A stretch of 64,000 nt of DNA. Origin: Excoecaria cochinchinensis (taxonomy: Eukaryota; Streptophyta; Magnoliopsida; Malpighiales; Euphorbiaceae). The DNA lies in assembly GCA_947683425.1 (NCBI GenBank), contig CANTUQ010000073.1:15839501-15903500 (forward strand), in the 5' to 3' direction. Positions 11,280 to 21,570 of the stretch are shown in pieces. Position 1 is the stretch's first letter; the number at the start of each line of letters is the position of its first letter. Position numbers and translations under genes: made by a program. The notes beneath the pieces were generated by a model. The model searched no databases. It was not told the DNA's origin and saw only the letters and a program-made list of their open reading frames with translations.

Positions 11280-12411
11280 GGTGGGAGGCAGCGAGCTACT
11301 GGACACTCTGACTACGAGGGCTACTGGAACTGGACCTCACCTGCTTCTCTAATAATGGGCACGCATAAGTCCCTAGAAATTCTATGAGCTTTTGGATGCT
11401 TGCCCTCAGGTCTGGAATGGACTGGGTCTGCTTCGTCATATGTTGCTTAGAATCATCCCTCGCATTTGTGAATTGAGTCTCCACCTCCTCGCGTAGGTTT
11501 CTCACTGCCTTTGATATACCTGATATAGTCACCTCAAGCATCTTGACCCACAGTCTAAAGGCGTGGACGGACTCATCCACTAACAAGAGGGCCTTATCCA
11601 TCCTCTGAACTGCTGCATCCTGTGAAATCCTCAAGGTCTCTCTCAGCCCCTCGATGCTCTCCCACTCTCTATCTAGGTGCTCTCCCTATCTTGCCACTTC
11701 CCCATATAATACCCAAAACCTCTCATCCATATGCCGGCCTAGTTCTACTATGGTTGCTATAATCTCATGCTGCATGGACTAGGCAGATGCCTGTGTATCA
11801 GCCTATATAGTCTCTATTTTAGGGCTTAAGTAGTGGTGGAGCCATGGATGTAGATGCCCCCGGGTGACCATAGCAATGATAAGGGTGGAACCTCCTGTCG
11901 GCTCGGACCTTTGAGTTATGAACTTGCAATGGTGGAGGAGTCCGGCTCTGTACTTTGGAATGACCCTACTATGATGCTGGAGTGCGAATCAGATCATCCA
12001 CATCTATATCTAAGTCTATGCCCTAGGGTGTCGGGGCTGCTCCTCCTCTAGCTAGGGCTCTTCGACTGCGGTGAGAAAGTGGTAGATGATAAAAGTGATG
12101 GGTCTCCGTGATCGAGAGCAACCTGTACTCACCGGGGTGCTCAGGAATCTATGCAATCATCCCTATAGTCTGAGTTGTGGCCAAATCGACGTAGACATCC
12201 TAATCTGAAAGTCGTTATTTAACTCTCATATGGAGTAATAATCTAGTCACTACTCCACCTATGCGTATATATGTAGTGGAGCCTCGAGCCGACATGACCA
12301 CATTAGCCATGATCTCATGACTAATGTTAAGGGGCCTCCTTGCCACCATGGTCCATAGACTCTAAATCTTTGTGGCATTGACAGATCAAGGATTCCCTGT
12401 TATGAATGCTA
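11280..12411 (-). pseudogene. ATHILA-type accessory ORF, C-terminal fragment (copy 2)
   Basis: On the minus strand it aligns with the 14422-17340 copy once the copia LTR is removed. Shared blocks include the 'gcccccgggtgacc...gtggaacctcctg' region (11860-11890 against 16880-16920) and a coiled-coil-like C-terminal part. In the frame 11296-11634 (112 codons) that part is mostly charged and hydrophobic heptads (AVQRMDKALLLVDESVHAFR). Several stops and shifts break the rest. It begins at about 12411 in the middle of the reference ORF, directly after the T4 3' LTR, so it was joined by rearrangement, not by simple insertion. Confidence 0.6.
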
Positions 12412-12577
12412 AAAATGGCAAGATCGGATAAAAATGAATTAATCTCATTTCCCCATATTCGCTTTGATTTGAAGAATATTCGATAAAAATTTGATGAAAA
12501 TAAAAGCAAGAACCTTTTCGTTAGAAAACTCTTTATTTCATAAAAATTGCTAACCTTGAACAATGAGCCTCCATCCC

Positions 12578-12587
12578 CTATTTATAG
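12578..12587 (-). promoter_or_regulatory. TATA box of T4 LTR
   Basis: CTATAAATAG on the minus strand, followed by 'gggg' and a leader. Position and sequence fit the LTR core promoter. Confidence 0.6.
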
Positions 12588-12859
12588 GTTAAGGAAACTA
12601 ATTCCAATAAATTTAAATTTTAAATTTTAATTTGAAAAAGATTTTCGAAATTAGAATTAAAACCGAATGTTTTGCAAAATATTCTCAAAATTAAATTAGA
12701 GATTTGAAAATATTTGAAGAGATTTGGAAAATATTGGAAAATCTTGGAAATATATTTGAAAAGATACAGAAATCTCGAAAATATATTTGAAAAGATATGA
12801 AAATCTTGGAAATATATTTTATACCTTTGAAAAATCTGTAAAATCCCGTTTAATCTTGC

Positions 12860-13210
12860 AGCAGATCAACGACCGACGGGCGTCGTCCGAGGACCGATGG
12901 GCATGGCTCACGGGGGTACTCTCGGTCTTTTGTGCGGCGGACCACTCCATGAGAGGAGGGTGCCAAGAGACCGCCATCGATTGCAAGGGACAGGCATCTC
13001 TCACACGAGCGACGAGCATCTCTCAGAGCGAGAGAGGGTCTCTCGCATGCAAGCGATAGCTGTTGGTCACTGCAAGAGACGGGACCTTCACGCGAGCAAT
13101 GGGCTTTCCTCCCGAGAGAGACGAGCCTGTCCCGAGAGAGCGATAGGCGCTATTAGTGCGAGGGAGGCCATCCTTTGTAACAAACGATGGCCATCTCTCC
13201 AGTCCCGTCG
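12860..13210. repeat. Irregular CTCTC/GCGA-unit repeat cluster in T4 LTR
   Basis: Units containing 'gagcga', 'gagagac' and 'ctctc' recur every 25-40 bases, with near-complementary pairs such as 'cccgagagag' and 'tctctcgc'. The cluster sits upstream of the T4 TATA box, in the same relative place as the GC-rich hairpins of the T1 LTR. At its left end 'accgacgggcg' resembles the motif found twice in the T4 divergent promoter. Confidence 0.5.
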
Positions 13211-13397
13211 GTGAAGCAAAAGAAAGATTTTCTAAAGATAAACTCCTCCTGATCCCCGAAAATCTAAAGAAAAATCATCAATCCTTGTAAATCCGAAGAG
13301 CGAAAGCTCACAACTTTCATCTATTTGCCCGAAAACAGGCATTGATATCTTCATCGGGTAACTCTGATCTGGACTGCCTCAGGGCTCGGTGTCTACA

Positions 13398-13415
13398 GTT
13401 GCCCCCAATTTTGGT
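13398..13415 (-). promoter_or_regulatory. Polypurine tract of T4
   Basis: Minus-strand 'caaaattgggggcaac' lies immediately before the LTR start at 13397. This G-run plus 'caac' just 5' of TGTAGACACC is the expected plus-strand primer site and fixes the orientation and 3' end of T4. Confidence 0.75.
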
Positions 13416-13589
13416 GAAACTAGTACACTAGTGTCTAGATAAGCCAAAATTCAGAGAAGAAGGAAAGAGATGTGTACCTGAGGCAGTCCCTCACCTTTCA
13501 TGGTGTTCTCAAGCTGGTGACCCCTTACTGCCGAGTTGCAATGTATTTTACCATGACCCTTTGACAATTCATTCTACCACCCTCATCCT

Positions 13590-14135
13590 ACCGGCCTCTT
13601 CTCGGCCTGCATGGTATCTGACTGTCATGAGATGCAGTGTTATCTAACTGCAATCCAACTGCTATTTGTTCTATCACATGTGTCCCGCTGGCCTCATCTC
13701 GGCTTGCACGGTGTCTGAGTGATGTGAGATGCAGTGTTCTCTAACTTCAACCCTATTACAATTTGTTCTATCGCATGTGTCTCGCTGGTCTCGTCTCGGC
13801 TTGCATGGTGTCTGATCTAGGTGAGATGCAGTATTCTCTAACTACAACCCCATTGCGATTTGTACTATCGCATGTGTCCCGCTGCCCTCGTCTTGGCTTT
13901 CACGGTGTCTGATCTATGTGAGATGCAGTGTTCTCTATCTACAACCCCATTGAGATTTGTTATATCGCATGTGTCCCGCTGGCATCATCTTGGCTTGCAT
14001 GGTGTCTGATCTGTGTGAGATGCAGTGTTCTCTAACTACAACCCCATTGTAATTTGTTCTATCGCATGTGTCCTACTAGCCTTGTCTCGGCTTGCATGTT
14101 GTCTGGTTTACTAACCATCCTTGGGTCGGCATGAC
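13590..14135 (-). repeat. 97-bp tandem repeat, about 5.5 copies, in T4 3' UTR
   Basis: The phrase 'ctcggcttgcatgg' (with variants) recurs at 13601, 13698, 13795, 13892, 13989 and 14086, each 97 bases apart. Units hold 'gagatgcagtgttctctaac' and 'tatcgcatgtgtcccgct'. The array lies between the stop of the minus-strand ORF (14422) and the PPT (13415). The 3' UTR of Tat/Ogre elements is known to breed tandem repeats that can seed satellites; this looks like a small example. Confidence 0.85.
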
Positions 14136-14421
14136 ACCATGTCCCTGTGGTTATAGAAGTTTTTATTAATTTATTATAGATTGAATCGTTCCAAAACGTA
14201 ATTTCACTGACATTTTTTATGCTGTCGTGTATACTGTTTTTTATTTTCTTCTTTCTTACTTATTGTGTTATCAAACATTTTGAAATTGCAAGTAAGATGT
14301 TAGCAATAATGTAAAATATACAAGATGAAACATAAATTTGAAAAAATGTAAGTTTCACTAGTGAAATGTAGACTTTGTACAACAAATATACAAGTACAGT
14401 AAAATAAACTCCCTGAATAGA
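14136..14421 (-). other. Remainder of T4 3' UTR
   Basis: AT-rich sequence between the ORF stop and the tandem array. I see no gene, hairpin or repeat in it. Confidence 0.5.
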
Positions 14422-17400
14422 CTAGAGAGGGTGATAGTCTGAGGGCTCCTCCGGGTCCTCCTCAACGTCGGATACATGTACCGGCTAACTATGAGGTAAA
14501 GATGCGGATGGCCTGGCTTTAGAGGTGGAGGGCTGACTGCGAGGTGCTGAGGGCCTAGCCCATGGATCTAAACCCGGTGGGACAATGATCGGTGCGGAAG
14601 CTAGTTTTCCCGCCGCTGAGGTGGCCCGCTGGAACTAAACCTGGGCGACCCATCTAAGAAAGGCTGAGCACAAACCCCAATGAACTTTAAGGTGTCTCTG
14701 ACCACATCGCCCAGCTCCGTGAAGGCCCTCAACAGTCTCATGGTTTAATCTCTGGCCGCTTCTCTGATGCCCATGAGCCTGGTCTCCATCTACTCCCTGG
14801 ACTCCTGGATGGATGTAGATATGGCTAGTATGGTCCCCTCTAAAATCTCTACCAAGAATCTAAGGGCGGTAATAGACTCATTAACCATCTAGAGAGCCAC
14901 ATCTACTCTTTGAGCCGCCGCATCCTGGGAGGCAACAAAACCGTGCCTCAACTCCTCAATGAGCCTCTACTGCTCCTCTATAAGCCTCTCCGGCTGGTCC
15001 AAATGCTCAAGCATAACCCAGTCCCTCTCCTCATATCGGTCGAGATGCTCAAGGAGGGCTCGGTTTCTCTCCTCCTGTCAACACTCCATGGCAAGGAGAA
15101 TGGTGGTCATAGCAGCAATGACATCAGGCTAGGTTGACTTTGGAGGTGGCGATGGAGTGGGCCGTGCTGGCTCTGTGCTGTACTCTAGTGTTGGGTTTCA
15201 ACGGAATTAAATCACATTAAACGCAGCGGAAAATTCGAAACCCGAAACAGGATCCAAGTATTTTCGATTGATTCAAAAGGAAGAGATAAAGATTAACTGA
15301 CCTTTTGAACGAAATAACTCTTTAGATCGGACTGAAGACGCTGCCTTTACACGAACGTCCTCTATCAGTATCCACACGCACGAACAAATGAGCAGGAGTC
15401 GCAGGGGTGCTAGCTCCCTTGAATGCGAATGGATTTCTTTTCTTTCTTTCTCAAAGAATAATGGTGGCTCTGTTTTTCTTTTTCTTTCTTTCACAAAGAA
15501 GAACGATGGCTGGGTTTTTCTTTTCTTTCTCAAAGATAAAAAAAAACGCTCTGTTTTCTTTTCTTTCCTTTTACAAGAAAAAGATAGCCGCCACACTAAT
15601 CCTTGTTATTCTTAATAACGTGATTAGTGTTTTTATTAGGGTTAAACTCTTTTATTTAAGAGTTATATCTCATATATAACTGTATGTATATTTTCAAATC
15701 CTTTTCCTCTTAGGAAAAGATAAATGAGGATATTATCTCTTAATTCAAAATTAAGATATAATATATATATATATATACATATATTTATATATATATATAT
15801 TTATTTATTTATTATTCTAAATAATAAGAAATAATTTATTAATACATATTATTATCTCATATTCAAAATAAGAGATATTTATATGCATAAATATATATAT
15901 ATAAATATGTAATTTCGAAATTAAATATAAATACCTATATTTATATTTTATTCCAAAATAACCCAATAAAATCCATTCTGTTCATTTTGCTCTTGGTGTG
16001 TGACCCAATAGGTTTATATTATGTTGGCAGTGGGCCTAATCCCATAAAAGCCCACAAGTCATAATTGGTCTCTAGCAAGACATTATGACTACCCAAATAA
16101 TATAAATATCGTTAGTCCGATTTTAACCTTGCAATAGAACATGTTATTATCCTTTTGTCACACGATATCTTGTTCGAACATAAGTCATGGTTCATGTCAA
16201 ACTTAAATTGTTCAAACATATAATTTCTCGATCACCAAGTAGACTGATAAATTCAAATGACATTGATCACACTATCAATTCATTTGAGCACGACCATGCA
16301 TTTTACAGTCCTACTTATCGAGGGGCCCAATAGATATCTCTCTCATAAGAGAGGGACAAATTCCATCTTGATTATTCACTTTCCTCCGCATAATTCTCAT
16401 TATGTCCGATCATAAACTTTATAATTATCCGATTAAAGATAACGTTTGATTATGTCAAAACATAATGATCCTTATGTAGGAAACTATGATAACCTCAAGT
16501 CAAAGGATTCAATAATATATCTATTATAAGAACACTTATGACATTAACCCATGAAGTGATCTTATAGTGGGTCTATCCAGTACTTTGTTCTCTAGCAAGT
16601 ACATATAGATTTGATTTATATCAACATATATAATCATCCCATGATTATCAATGCAAATCTATACTAGTCTTAATTATCTTTATGCCCTTTATTGATAAAT
16701 GACTAGGGACTACATGAATAACGTTGTTATTCATAAACATTACAATAATGTAACATGCCAATAATATCAATGCGAAGAAAACCATTATATAAATGAAAAA
16801 GTAATGATTACATCAAGGTCCAAATGTTTGGCCTAGGGCATAACCACTAACATCTAGGTGAGGTGCTATGGAGGTAGATGCCCCTGAGTGTCCTGACCTG
16901 CTATAGGGGTGGAACCTCCTGGTCTCCCGGAGCACGGAATGCTAGACTCGAGATGGTGGCGATGGAGTGGGGCTTTGAACTCTCTGCGATGGAGGGGTGG
17001 CTATCAGTTCCTTTACACTAAACTCAATACCCATATCGAACGGCGTCTGAGGCTGCTCCTCCTCTTGCTGAGACTGTTGTGGGGGTATCTGTGTGGGCTG
17101 TGGCCCCAGAGAGCCACCGACACGTCCACATAAACACTCTGGTCAAGTGGAGGCCCATAGCTGTCGGGATCAACACCTAAGTGTAGAAGTAACATGGTAA
17201 CCACTCCTTTAGCCCATACTATCGGTGCTGCCCCCCGTGACACTCTGACAAAGTTAGCCACTATCTCATGGCTAATGTTAAGGCGTTGAACTACCGCCAT
17301 CGCCCATAAGTTCCAGATCTCAACCCCATTCAAGGACCCCGAGTTACCTGCCCATCCTATGTATGAACTAGAGAGGACCCTGTGTATATATCTGAGGGCC

Positions 17401-17893
17401 TGAGAAAAAAGCACTGTACTCTTCACCGTGTCATGGTCATATGGTAGCCCCGACATGGCAATGACCTCCCAATGATGCCTCCTAACAGCTCTCTAGGGCA
17501 CCATCATATCATCCCCATAAAGAAGTCCCATGGCCTCTGTAAACCTCTGATGTGTGATACTATGATGATGACCTCTAATCCAAAACTGAATGACCCCCTC
17601 CTCCGTATTAGACCTCTGAAATCCCCGTAGTGGAGAGTGGCCAAGAACTCCCTAACGAGCTCGAGATGTGTTTGAAATGAGGGCAACAAAAACTCCATCC
17701 AGCCTGTTGCTGCTACTAGGGCATTGACCTCATCGAGCATCCCTATGCTCTGCAAAAACGGTCTGGAGATGAAGCGGCTGGCTCAAAACTGCACATGTGC
17801 CAAGGCCCATAATCTCGTCCTGTCCTCGTCGCTCATCCATATGGGAGCCTAAGGCTCGACCTAGTCATGAGGGATGTTGCATTGCGGAGGCAT
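14422..17893 (-). pseudogene. ATHILA-type accessory ORF of T4 (sense to the element), interrupted
   Basis: The minus-strand ATG is at 17893-17891, right after a splice acceptor (cttcttttcag|gATGCC), and the stop CTA/TAG is at 14422-14424 after an acidic tail (DVEEDPEEPSDYHPL). The N-terminal part reads SRFISRPFLQSIGMLDEV...HLELVREFLATL, then GVEIWNLWAMAV and RLNISHEIVANFVRV. This is the pattern of ATHILA ORF-1/plant transposon accessory proteins, and is recognisably related to the plus-strand ORF at 39039. The coding part is cut by the copia solo LTR (15189-16852). At least three nonsense codons lie in the first 45 codons, each explicable by one C-to-T change, and there are shifts later. Function of this family is unknown. 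Confidence 0.7.
15189..16852 (-). mobile_element. Copia-type solo LTR with TCTAG target duplication
   Basis: Minus-strand termini are tgttagtggttatgccctag (from 16852) and ...gaaacccaaca (to 15189), a start often seen in plant Ty1/copia LTRs. Perfect 5-bp target duplications TCTAG flank it (15184-15188 and 16853-16857). There is no PBS, PPT or coding region inside, so it is a solo LTR left by LTR-LTR recombination. It is AT-rich, with an (AT)n tract near 15755-15800. Because it splits the T4 ORF it is younger than T4. Small ORFs in its TTTC-rich part (15270-15680) are spurious. Confidence 0.9.
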
Positions 17894-18653
17894 CCTGAAA
17901 AGAAGAAAAATTAGTTTTACATTATCATTGCAAGCAAGCTGATCAAAAGATTAAAAATTTTGCAAATTTCGACAGCATTTCGATTGAAATGTGCCTACCA
18001 AAAAAAAATTTCAGCAACATCCCGGCAAAGATGTGCTTACCCATAAAATTCTAAAAAATTTGGTAGCCAGCATCCCGGCAAGGATATGCCCAACTCCCTA
18101 CATAAAAAAAATCACAAAATAATGAGACAGGCCTCAACCCCCAAGCAACAATTTCATTATTGCAACCTATTATGCGTTCATTTAGTCCAAATTGGTTCCA
18201 AAATGGGATCAGGTTCGCAAGTCCAAAGTTCTCTTTTTATTTGATCATTATTTTTTTTTATTTATCATGGTCTACATTTCATTAGCATGATTTACACTTG
18301 GTAGCCAGTGTATATAGTCTAAAATAGCAAAACTAAATAACTAGAATTTAGTCCTACATTTTGATAATGTACACTAGTAATGCATTTTACATGCAAATTT
18401 GCTTAAAAAGAAATAGAAAAGAGTCGAAAAAGGCGATGAACTAACCTGGTGGGCAACGAATTGCACTAAAAAAGAATATGACAAATTTAGTCCTAAATGT
18501 GTGTGATGGTGCAAGGATCATTTTGGCGCAACTGGTGCGCAAAACGGACAAAAAATGAATGAGAAATGAGCAAGAAACGCTGGGAGGGCATCGGTTTGCG
18601 AAAAAGGAAGGAAGAAGAAGAGAAAGAAGCTGAAGGAACATCGCTAGGCCCTC
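17894..18653 (-). other. 5' UTR and intron of the T4 ATHILA-type ORF
   Basis: On the minus strand a leader follows the TATA box (18654-18661). A donor ccaccag|gttagt ends the exon at 18446, and an intron of 551 bases (18445-17895) ends ttcttcttttcag, one base before the ATG. The intron is T-rich with the usual plant composition. Inferred from splice-site sequence alone; RNA is needed to confirm it. Confidence 0.55.
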
Positions 18654-19046
18654 CTTTTATAATTTTTAATTACCGACGGGCGGCCCATCTGAACACCGAG
18701 TGACGGGAATCCCATCAGTCGTTAAAAATTCCATTTTTCACCTTTTTCTTCTTCCTTCTCCTCTTTTATTAATTAATTAATTAAGTAAGTAATTAACCCT
18801 TTTTTCAACAAAATATAAGTACTACATGGATATGTTGCTCCCCGATTTTCATGCCCGATAAACGTCTCTGTTAAATTTCCCTCATTGCTAAGACAAAAGA
18901 AATTTACAAAAATTATTTTATGCATGTGACATGCATGAAATATGCAAGAGAATAAATCTACCAAGGGCCAACCACGTCGACCGACGGGCTCCCTGTCGGA
19001 ACACCGACAGATTGGTAGCCTGTCGTTCAGTGATTCCCTTTAAATA
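18654..19046. promoter_or_regulatory. Divergent promoter between two T4 accessory genes
   Basis: A minus-strand TATA box (TATAAAAG, 18654-18661) faces left and a plus-strand TATA-like TTTAAATA (19039-19046) faces right, about 385 bases apart. A motif of about 60 bases occurs twice as a direct repeat, at 18672-18720 and 18980-19035, each starting accgacgggc and holding gaacaccga. The second copy forms a perfect hairpin CTGTCGG-AACA-CCGACAG (18993-19010). A related accgacgggcg lies in the T4 LTR near 12872. The arrangement suggests both genes are driven from inside the element; activity is unproven. Confidence 0.55.
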
Positions 19047-19177
19047 TCGCCCTTTTTCCTTGAATTTCATGCACTTCAACCTCGCAAACCTCTGCTGGAG
19101 CTTCTTTTCCAGGTTTTTCCTTTATTTTTCCATATTTTCCTTATTAATTTTAAATTTTTAGTTGCAATGCTTGGAAA

Positions 19178-20268
19178 ATGTCTTCATCTGTCCTCTCCAA
19201 GATGTACCGAGTTCTGGATAACCCCCAAACATGGGCAAATACCATCCTAGCCCCATTTTCTGGCTTGAAATTTTTGAAAAGAGTTAGGGTAGACCAAAAC
19301 CTTCTTTTGGCTGTAGCCCACTTTTGGGACCCCCATTTTTATGTCTTCAGGTTTACTTATCAGGAATTATGCCCCTTACCTGAGGAATTCGCTGTTATCA
19401 TTAGGGCGAGGATTTCGCTTGGCACCCCTCCTTGTATCCCGACTTGAGGTTTTGTACATGCGAGGGACATCGCACTAACATTGGGCATTTCTTCTGCCGT
19501 TGCCACTCAGCTGGCCCCTCAGGGGGCGACCTTTGCTTTAGAACTGTTGGTTGAGGCACTGGAGGGCTATCCTCATGCGTCTACTAATCATGCTAGTGTT
19601 GTCTTATTGTTCTACCTCTCTAGATTTTTGATGGTGACTTCTCCGAATTTGACCGGTAACTTTCGGCTATTCGAGATAGTATATGACATCCATCATGGGC
19701 TTACCCCATTTCCTCTAATTCTTGCTGAGATGATCCTGAGTTTAGACTCTATCTGTGTCGATCCTTCTGTTGCCTTCACTGGGAGTCCCTTATTACTCAA
19801 GGTACGTCATTGTTTTCAAAGGTAGTGTGCCCCTTGTGAGTTTTCACACTAGCTTTTCTTAGCAAGAAATGTGTCATTTCGGATTTTCACATAACCCTAT
19901 GACTTATTTTTGCTTGGAGTGGACCCTACCCATTCCAGTGGCTTTTCTTAATTACTTTTTTTTTGGCTTATATCCTGCAGATTTGGCTACAGGAGAAGCT
20001 GAAGCTTTTATCGAAACCTCTTCCTAGGGTGATTGGCCAATATTCACTAAGGCATTTCTTACCTCGACAGATATCGTATGCTTTTGCCTCTCCCGATGAG
20101 GTTGTTACCAGATTCAGTGAGATGGCAGATGAGGACATCAGTTTCATGAGCGCTGTCTTCATGTTACCGCTGTGTCAACTAATGGTTCCTCGGGGTGTGT
20201 TCCAGTGTGCGGGCTACAGGAGGCAACTTTTTACATCACTACCTGTTGCACCCGACAGTTTGGGGTAA
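19178..20268 (+). pseudogene. DUF7745/plant-mobile-like accessory gene of T4 (antisense to the element)
   Basis: Exon 1 is 19178-19801 and exon 2 is 19981-20268; the junction keeps the frame (AAG|ATT). Family marks: LLLAVAHFWDPHFYVFRF then ELCPLPEEFAVI near residues 45-75, a middle part with FRLFEIVYDIHHG...LILAEMILSL, and FTGSPLLLK|IWLQEKL across the intron, the usual place of an intron in DUF7745 genes as I recall them. One in-frame TGA (19445-19447) breaks exon 1 and would be CGA before a C-to-T change. The product is shorter than full family members and its C-terminus is lost near the A1 LTR. Related domains are known as passengers of Tat elements, often antisense, which fits this place. 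Function unknown. Confidence 0.68.
19802..19980 (+). other. Intron of the DUF7745-like gene
   Basis: Donor CAAG|GTACGT at 19802 and acceptor TATATCCTGCAG ending at 19980; 179 bases, T-rich before the acceptor. Both sides are phase 0 and the joined protein reads through the conserved PLLLK-IWLQ block, which is why I accept it. Confidence 0.75.
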
Positions 20269-20661
20269 CTTAGGATATTGTGAAGCTCCCTTTAGCCTTC
20301 CAGGGCAGTGTTTTATCTCCAACCTCATAACAACCCGAAACGTACCCTAGAAGGATTTTTGCTCATTAAGGATGAGTGGTGACTAAAGTTATGCAAGCTT
20401 AAGTGTTAGGTATGTCAATTGGACAATTTAAAAATAAATGTAAAAGTTTCGGCAAGTGCGGCCAATGGTATAATTGTGAAGTATGGAATTAGGACTTTGT
20501 TGAAAGGATAAAACTAATTAAGTGGGCCAATGTGAAGGATTAGTAAGTTATAAGTCTCAATGTATAAGGATATGAGTATTGAAGCACTGAAAGAAGAATT
20601 TGACATAAATATCAAGGCTGGACCAATGGCAAGGTGACAAGTGGCAAGAGGTAAGATGGGG

Positions 20662-20669
20662 TATAAAAG
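20662..20669 (+). promoter_or_regulatory. TATA box of A1 5' LTR
   Basis: TATAAAAG, repeated at 25415-25422 (A1 3' LTR) and 46533-46540 (A2 3' LTR), always followed by a GA-rich stretch and then a CTT run. Conservation in three LTRs supports it as the core promoter. Confidence 0.7.
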
Positions 20670-21424
20670 AAGTGAGAGAAGGAGAGAGAGAGGAGAAAAA
20701 TCTGCTCTCCCCATTCTCTTTTCCCCTTTCCCTTTCTTTTTCTTCTTCTTCTTCTTCTTTTCCCTTGTGCTCCAACACCATCTGCTCTCCCTTAGATCAA
20801 AGCTCAAGATTTAGATGATGGGGTTTGTTAGTGCAAGTGAGTTAAGTGGAGAATTTGTTAAGGAAAGGTAACTTTAAGTTTTGATTTCTCTTATTCCTTC
20901 GATTAGCTTTTAACTTAGGTTAATGTTTTATATATGTGTTTGTGTAATTGAAGAGGATGTGGATGAGAAAGACCTTGGATGGGTTTGGGAGCTAGAAGAT
21001 CAACCAAGGAAGCTTTTAGGAGCAAAGGAGTTGAGGTTCGGGATTGTTGTGGTTTTGATGCATTTTATGATTTTGTACTTTGATTTGAATTACTGAAAAA
21101 TTATGTGGTTAGTGATATTTATGTTGGTACTTATGTTTTGGGTTATGGGTTTTATTGATTTGAGTTGAGATGCTTTATTGATGAATATTTGAATCAAATT
21201 GAGTTGCTGTGATCATAAGCATGTTTTGAGTGCATTAGAGGTATGACTTTTCATGAGTTTTACATTTTCTGGGTTTTAGTTTCTTTACACAGTGGTAAGG
21301 ACTTCCATACCGCCGTGTGAACGCATTTTTGATTGATGTTTTGCTTGTCTATCGAGCCACACGGCGGCAAGGAATTTCCATACCGCCGTGTAATTGCTCT
21401 CTGGACATTGGCTCGGCATGATTT

Positions 21425-21570
21425 CTAAAGCTCCCTCACGAGTCGTGAAGGCTGGCACGACTCATGAAGCTCCCTCATGAGTTATGTAGCTCCCTCATGA
21501 ATCATGAGGGCTAGCATGATTCGTGAAGCTAGTGTCATGAGTTGTGACATCGTGCACGACTCGTGACAGT
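21425..21570. repeat. Array of self-complementary CACGAGTCGTG-type units, A1 5' LTR
   Basis: Units such as cacgagtcgtgaag, cacgactcatgaag, catgagttgtgac and cacgactcgtgac occur about ten times in 145 bases. Each is a near-perfect palindrome or its decayed form (CG changed to TG or CA). Matching arrays lie at the same LTR position in A2, D and, with different units, B and C. Confidence 0.75.

Larger units (their letters stand above)
12412..13397 (-). mobile_element. Tat-type 3' LTR of T4, minus strand (partial)
   Basis: On the minus strand it starts tgtagacaccgagccctgag at 13397, close to the T1/T2 LTR start (tgtagacaccgggtcccgag), and is preceded by a PPT. It then holds a GC-rich repeat cluster, an AT-rich stretch and a TATA box (12578-12587 reversed, CTATAAATAG), followed by leader with 'atgaaataaagag'. 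It breaks at about 12411 in what would be the R/U5 part, so the CA end is missing. The ORFs here are incidental. Confidence 0.75.

Noticed and set aside
13590..14135. 97-bp repeat as a centromeric satellite block
   Set aside because: Only about 5.5 copies, confined between an ORF and a PPT of one element.
15273..15679. ORFs of 75-107 codons in the copia solo LTR
   Set aside because: They overlap on both strands, are rich in Phe/Lys from TTTC-type DNA, and lie within an LTR with perfect target duplications.
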